Below, one piece after another: positions 58,440 through 64,000 of a DNA stretch of 64,000 nt. Location of the stretch: positions 87,005 through 151,004 of the forward strand of contig JAAEAF010006794.1 of NCBI GenBank assembly GCA_011037195.1, written 5' to 3'. The notes beneath the pieces are model-generated. The model saw only the letters and a program-made list of their open reading frames with translations, ran no database searches and had not been told where the DNA came from. The number at the start of each line of letters is the position of its first letter. Position 1 is the first letter of the stretch. The DNA is from Triatoma infestans (Eukaryota > Arthropoda > Insecta > Hemiptera > Reduviidae). The position numbers were made by a program, and so were the translations under genes.

Positions 58440-59630
58440 AATACTATCTATACATATAAATTCTTATCACTTTTAATGCCACATTTTTCTGAAGGAACAA
58501 TAGCAATATGCTTTTCTCTAAAGTATCACTGAAATAACTGATTAGCAATTTGTTCTTCTCTAAGGTACCATTAAAATAACTGATGACTGATGAATCTCGA
58601 AAATAAAACTTATGAGACAAACAAATAATGCGAAAAATAAGATTCAAATAAAGGTTGTACAAGAAAAAAATTATGTTCCTAATCAAAATGATGCTCTGTT
58701 GACAAAGTCTGCATTTTCTCTCTTAGTCTAGATTTGACATCACTAAATTTATTTAGTCTATTGTCGCGATTTAGGACTAATCATTTAGGATTGTATAATT
58801 CATTTGCAAAGTAAGCGGAGACTGGACAGATAAATAAAGGAGGTGGGGATTATACTATTGACCTAAATAAGATTGTATTGTATGATAGCAAGCTCTCTAT
58901 CAATCCAGTAGCAATGCTTATGACGGCAATTAGCAGGACAATTTAAGTCTCGGGATAGAACACCTTCACAATTATTTGGAAGAATATTTTAAATCGGTAT
59001 TAAATATAATGAATACATGTAATTTAATAAGAGAGAAAATAACTTAATTAATTTTATAGTCACAATTAGCCTTCTTTAACAAATAATTGAATAATTAATA
59101 AATAACATATAAAAATGTAGAGCTAAGGAACAAATGTAAAATTTTTCTTTCTTCTAACTGCTTTAAGAATGTAATTGTTGTAGTTGAAGTTTATACTAAA
59201 AAATTAGTACTGTATTCTGATGAAACAAAAAAAAAAATTCAAATTTTACATTTTAGTAGAAATAAAAAAAATAAAATAGTTAAAAACGATCAAAATTAAC
59301 GTTTCTGAATTCACCGCCAGGTATCAGCACGTACTTAATCTAGAATTTGTAGTAGTTCAAATAATTGCCGCTAGAAAGCATAAGCTTCCAGATATATAGA
59401 ATTGTAGTTCCAAAATTTGCCACCCGATCGCAGCGCCATCCTCTGTTGTAAAAAATTTAATATGCGTCTTTGGGAAGGGAAAGGATGTGGTTAGCGTGAT
59501 GGACTCTCAAAAAAAATCTATGGAAGTAGCGACACCTAGTGACAAACTATATAACCATCAATAAAATTGATTTCTCAGTAGGTGTTGCTATCTGGTGGCC
59601 ATGTTTATAACTACAAATACACTAATTTTA
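58440..59630 (+). repeat. 1.2-kb direct repeat, left copy
   Basis: From ACTATCTATACATATAAATT to GGTGGCCATGTTTATAACTA it aligns almost continuously with 62829-63995. A SINE-head scrap (GGAAAGGATGTGGTTAGCGT) lies near its right part in this copy. The left edge resembles the dispersed repeat's tail (CAACGATTTTCTTTAAAC). It has no coding potential. Confidence 0.85.
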
Positions 59631-60166
59631 ATTACTTTATTAATTAGAAAACAAAAAAAAATCTGATGTGGAACATTCACTCAAGTTTTCGAAATTGTAA
59701 TCGAGTAACTTTATAGTTAGTATACCAAATTTAATAAAATTCGTCGGTGTTTTTACGGAGGAAAACCCAAAAACTGAAAAAATTATGTAGATTTACACTA
59801 TATTGAAAAAAAATAATAAGCGTACACTTTATTTTTAAATTAGAAATAAATGAATATATTAATTAAATTCAAATATTTATTTATCTTTTTTGTACATTAT
59901 ATTTCTTTCGCAAGCTATTAAGATAATTCTTGGCATATTATTTGCCAAGATATTTTTCTGGAATAGTGCTTGATATTTCCCTCCTGTCTTTTTCAAGAGA
60001 GGGTTCAGATTTTTTGCATTTGTTTTTCAGCTGGAAGCTATAGACGGCTGGGAATATTAATATTATCGTATGTATAACTTAGATACAATGTTAAAATGAG
60101 AAATTTAAGACTATTGAAGGATAGATTCAAATAACAATCCATCCTATATAATTGTAAGATTAGAGC
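59631..60166. other. AT-rich noncoding stretch
   Basis: Unassigned sequence between the left 1.2-kb repeat and the first gypsy LTR. Confidence 0.45.
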
Positions 60167-60514
60167 TGACAGGGGAATAACACAATTAAGTAACCAAAAG
60201 AAACAACCTTGTTTATTGACAAATAAGGATAAAAATAAAATAAACCATACAATAAAAGGAAAAATGATTATTAGCCTCGCTCTCCAAACGGGATGCCTGT
60301 CCGTCCAGCTGTTTCCAGTGCGTCCTGGTCACCTTCCGGTCTAGTGCGTCCGATGTAGCAAAAGGGCTCGTAGCAGTCAGCCTACCATGCAACCTCGCCC
60401 TGGCTCAGGGCAGATCTGACTCTCTCGCTGTATGTGCCGACTCGGCCCCCACTCCAACTGCGCCCTACTCCACGGCCCTCTCGCGGTGCTGCTCAATCCA
60501 GTGCCCCTCTTACA
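60167..60514 (-). repeat. gypsy LTR, left copy
   Basis: 348 bp, plus-strand ends TGACAGGGGAATAACAC and CCCCTCTTACA. Its segment 60260-60458 is the left arm of a large hairpin with 60527-60725. Confidence 0.85.
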
Positions 60515-60526
60515 CATATATAAAAT

Positions 60527-60725
60527 GTTGGAGTGGGGGCCGAGTCGGCACATACAGCGAGAGAGTCAGTTCTGCCCAGAGCCAGGGCGAGGTTGCATGG
60601 TACGCTGACTGCTACGAGCCCTTTTGCTACATCGGACGCACTAGACCGGAAGGTGACCAGGACGCACTGGAAATAGCTGGACGGACAGGCATCCCGTTTG
60701 GAGAGCGAGGCTAATAATCATTTTT
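60527..60725 (+). repeat. inverted partial LTR copy A
   Basis: 199 bp, reverse complement of LTR positions 60260-60458, from GTTGGAGTGGGGG to GGCTAATAATCATTTTT. A 68-base loop separates the arms. Confidence 0.85.
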
Positions 60726-62300
60726 ATGTGTAAGAGGGGCACTGGATTGAGCAGCACCGCGAGAGGGCCGTGGAGTAGGGCGCAGTTGGAGTGGGGGCCG
60801 AGTCGGCACATACAGCGAGAGAGTCAGTTCTGCCCAGAGCCAGGGGAGGTTGCATGGTAGGCTGACTGCTACGAGCCCTTTTGCTAACAGCAAGGTGAGG
60901 GGTTTGGCCAGATCTGCAAAACCCTTGATAAACCGCCTATAATAGCCTGCTATTCCGAGGAAGCTCTGTACCTCGCGAATTGACTTGGGCACAGGGTATT
61001 TTTGGATTGCTCGGACTTTATCTGGGTCTGGGCAGACTCCTGCCGCTGTAACGATATGCCCTAGATAACGGACTCTGGGTGCGGCGAACTGACATTTTTC
61101 CAACCGGATTTTAAGGTTAGCCTCGTCCGACCGGGAGAATACGCGTTCCAGCCGTTGGCAGTGCTCGGCAATCGAACTGCTAAATACTATGGCATCGTCT
61201 AGATAGACGAAGCACTCAGTTCCCTTAATCTTCGCCAAGAGCTGGTCCATTGCTCTTTGGAAAGTAGCAGGCCCGTTGACCAGCCCGAACGCGAGCCTCT
61301 TGTACTCATAATGGCCCCCCAAGGTAAAGAAGGCCGTCTTCTCACAATCTTCTGGCCGGATATGAATCTGGTGGTACCCACAGCTCAAGTCTAGCGTCGT
61401 GAAATATTTACTTTCCCCCAAAGCCTCCAGAGTTTCCACAATTAACGGGAGTGGATATGCGTCCGCCTTAGTAATCTGGTTCAGGGCTCGGAAATCGGTA
61501 CAGAACCGATATTTAATGCTCCCATCCAGGGTTTTTTTCGGTACCAACACTACCGGCGCGGACCAGGGACTCTGGGAGGGTTCAATCACTTCCTTGGCTA
61601 ACATGTCTTGCACCAACTCCCTGACCACTCCCTTCTGGTTATAGGGCACCCGATAAGGCCATTTAGCAATTGGCCCATCTGCCCGGGTCTCGATGCGGTG
61701 ATAGATGAGTAACTTGCACCCTCTCGCATCAGGCTCGTCAAACAGTCGCTCATACTTGTTTAGTACCTCCCGTAGTTGTTCTTGGTCATCCACCGGTAAG
61801 TTCTTCAGCTTTTCCTCGATCTGGGCGGCTCTAGTGGGTACTCCCTTCTTAGGCCTCACGTCCGGGTCTTCCCCTACGGCGCCCACCACCGCCCCCCGAT
61901 CTCCCCAACCCACAGGGTTCCATGTTTCCGCTACCCCAAGAGCCTGCCCTTTCACAATTCTAACGGGTTGTTCTGTTAAATTTATGGTCTTCACCCAAAT
62001 CTGGCGATGCATGGGCCTGTTCAGACTTCGCGCCAAGCGTATCCCCAGCTGGGATTGTGGAACTGGTTCGAAAATCACCTCCCCCATTTGCTCCCCTCTT
62101 AACTTCCCTTCCACCATCTGCTCGGAATGGGGTGGTATCTCTAAGCGCCTGGCTGCTCTTACCACCCTCCAGGGATCTCCCATTCCAGACGGGTTTTCTT
62201 TTTCCGCAATTTCGACTACCTGGTTCCCGGTTGGGAGCGTGGGTTCGAACCCCACACCTGACTCCACTGTAACACAGGGGCTGACAGGGGAATAACACAA
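60711..62300 (-). pseudogene. gypsy pol fragment (reverse transcriptase), fused at both ends to LTR sequence
   Basis: A 529-codon open stretch. The first residues come from the LTR and the LTR-internal junction. The pre-RT region follows (EKLKNLPVDDQEQLREVLNK), then RT motifs in order: SPWSAPVVLVPKK, FCTDFRALN, FTTLDLSCGYHQIHI, FGLVNGPATFQRA, the VYLDDAIVFSS catalytic pair, RYLGHIVTAAGV and FLGIAGYYRRFIKGFADLAK. About 50 C-terminal residues are translation of inverted LTR copies. The RT core is undisrupted, but neighbouring domains are missing. Its long open frame implies recent deletion. Confidence 0.85.
60729..60886 (+). repeat. inverted partial LTR copy B
   Basis: Begins at the true LTR terminus TGTAAGAGGGGCACTGG, directly after copy A, and stops at CCCTTTTGCTA. 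There it joins the truncated pol sequence. Confidence 0.85.
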
Positions 62301-62629
62301 TTAAGTAACCAAAAGAAACAACCTTGTTTATTGACAAATAAGGATAAAAATAAAATAAACCATACAATAAAAGGAAAAATGATTATTAGCCTTGCTCTCC
62401 AAACGGGATGCCTGTCCGTCCAGCTGTTTCCAGTGCGTCCTGGTCACCTTCCGGTCTAGTGCGTCCGATGTAGCAAAAGCGCTCGTAGCACTCAACCTAC
62501 CATGCAACCTCGCCCTGGCTCTGGGCAGAACTGACTCTCTCGCTGTATGTGCCGACTCGGCCCCCACTCCAACTGCGCCCTACTCCACGGCCCTCTCGCG
62601 GTGCTGCTCAATCCAGTGCCCCTCTTACA
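62282..62629 (-). repeat. gypsy LTR, right copy (5' LTR of the minus-strand element)
   Basis: 348 bp with the same TG...CA ends as the left LTR. Confidence 0.85.
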
Positions 62630-62828
62630 TAATCATTATTTTTATAAGCATTTATGTGTAACTACCAAAATACAGTTCAAGAACTTTTATCTAAATCTTG
62701 TCAATAAAATTTACGGGCTAATTTCATTTGTTGGTATTTAATTGAATATTGTATTTGATATATTTTTGAAAGCAGCTTCAAAATCTCTTGAAATGGCTGG
62801 TCCAATTGCTTGAAACATATCTTGAGTA

Positions 62829-63995
62829 CTATCTATACATATAAATTCTTATCACTTTTAATGCCACATTTTTCTGAAGGAACAATAGCAATATGCTTTT
62901 CTCTAAAGTATCACTGAAATAACTGATTAGCAATTTGCTCTTCTCTAAGGTACCACTAAAATAACTGATGACTGATGAATCTCGAAAATGAAACTTATGG
63001 GACAAACAAATAATGCGAAAAATAAGATTCAAATAAAGGTTGTACAAGAAAAAAATTATGTTCCTAATCAAAATGATGCTCTGTTGACAAAGTCTGCATT
63101 TTCTCTCTTAGTCAAGATTTGATATCTCTAAATTTATTTAGTCTATTGTCGCGATTTAGGACTAATCATTTAGGATTTTATAATTCATTTGCAAAGTAAG
63201 CGGAGAGTGGACAGATAAATAAAGGAGGTGGGGATTATACTATTGACCTAAATAAGATTGTATTCTATGATAGCAAGCTCTCTATCAATCCAGTAGCAAT
63301 GCTTATGACGGCAATTAGCAGGACAATTTAAGTCTCGGGATAGAACACCTTCACAATTATTTGGAAGAATATTTTAAATCGGTATTAAATATAATATACA
63401 TGTAACTTAATAAGAAAGAAAATAACTTAATTAATTTTAGAGTCATAATTAGCCAGCCACCATTAACAAATAATCGAATAATTAATAAAAGGCATAAAAA
63501 AAGATAGAGCTAAAGAACAAATATAAAATTATTTTTTTTCTAACTGCTTTAAGAATGTAATTGTTATAGATAAAGTTTATATAAAAAATTAGGACTGTAT
63601 TCTTATAAAACAAACAAAAAAAATTTAAATTTTACATTTTAGTTGAAATAAAAAAAAAAGTTAAAAACGAGTAAAATTAACGTTACTGAATTCACCGCTA
63701 GGTAACAGCACCTACTTAACCTAGGATTTGTAGTAGTTCAAATAATTGCCGCTAGAAAGCATAAGCTTCTAGATATAATTATTTTAGTTCCAAAATTCGC
63801 CACCCGATCACAGCGCCATCCTGTGATGTAAACAATTTTTAATATGCGTCTTTGCGAAGGGACGGGTAGTGGGGTTAGAGTAGGACTCTAAAAAAAATCT
63901 TTGGAAGTAGTGACACCTAGTGACAAACTATATAACCAAAAATAAAATTGATTTCTCAGTAGGTGTTGCTATCTGGTGGCCATGTTTATAACTAC
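62829..63995 (+). repeat. 1.2-kb direct repeat, right copy
   Basis: Aligns with 58440-59630 through its whole length, with scattered substitutions and small gaps. It stops matching a few bases before the window end (CTACATATA versus CTACAAATA), so it may continue beyond. Confidence 0.85.
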
Positions 63996-64000
63996 ATATA

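Larger units (their letters stand above)
60167..62629 (-). mobile_element. Ty3/gypsy-like LTR retrotransposon, internally deleted and rearranged
   Basis: Two 348-bp LTRs in the same direction, 60167-60514 and 62282-62629, with TG...CA ends: on the minus strand TGTAAGAGGGGCACTGG to TTATTCCCCTGTCA. About seven differences by eye. Between them is part of pol on the minus strand (reverse transcriptase only). At the left end is an array of two partial LTR copies in opposite orientation. Gag, most of protease, RNase H and integrase are absent. No matching target duplication was seen (GAGC versus TAATC), consistent with later rearrangement. Confidence 0.85.

Noticed and set aside
61705..62295. Plus-strand 196-residue open frame
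   Set aside because: Antisense of the gypsy pol fragment. The reverse strand has the full set of reverse-transcriptase motifs.

Overview
The window is AT-rich, intron-bearing nuclear DNA dense with decayed mobile elements. It holds two complete or nearly complete protein-coding genes. The gene families, retroelements, tRNA-derived SINEs and Tc1/hAT-type transposons point to an arthropod. An Ig exon in the ROR-family gene argues against a Drosophila-like fly, whose Ror and Nrk lack the Ig domain. I cannot name the species.

Bases 1-24,300 are mostly intergenic repeat landscape: SINEs, a broken transposase-like gene (7.7-9.0 kb), a foldback/MITE-like element (11.9-12.6 kb), a 5'-truncated LINE with intact target-site duplication (12.6-13.6 kb), a 2.2-kb hAT-like element with perfect 8-bp target-site duplication (15.1-17.4 kb) and a second terminal-inverted-repeat element (20.4-21.3 kb).

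Bases 24,315-38,010 (+ strand) hold a ROR/Nrk-family receptor tyrosine kinase, reconstructed exon by exon with compatible phases: Ig domain, linker, Frizzled cysteine-rich domain, kringle, transmembrane segment, kinase and a short proline-containing tail. An alternative first exon at 27,762 encodes a clean signal peptide and splices in the same phase as the Ig/linker exons. It gives a 660-residue Ig-less receptor that reads open from ATG to stop. One kinase intron is GC-AG, and a decayed copy of a kinase exon lies in an upstream intron. The true 5' end of the Ig-containing isoform was not found.

Bases 38,011-47,780 are noncoding: a Ty1/copia remnant with LTR-like ends, a duplicated 181-bp block, a perfect 36-bp palindrome beside an 18-bp one, and a SINE. 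Bases 47,783-50,364 (- strand) encode a complete five-exon Rtf2 (replication termination factor 2), 290 residues.

Bases 50,960-64,000 are again mobile DNA: a near full-length but internally deleted non-LTR retrotransposon with 12-bp target-site duplication, SINE and LINE pieces, a Tc1/mariner transposase remnant joined to a LINE scrap, and a Ty3/gypsy-like remnant between 348-bp LTRs containing an inverted LTR array (199-bp hairpin arms). The last lies between two direct copies of a roughly 1.2-kb repeat. A dispersed repeat family with a GT/AC microsatellite near its head recurs through the whole window.
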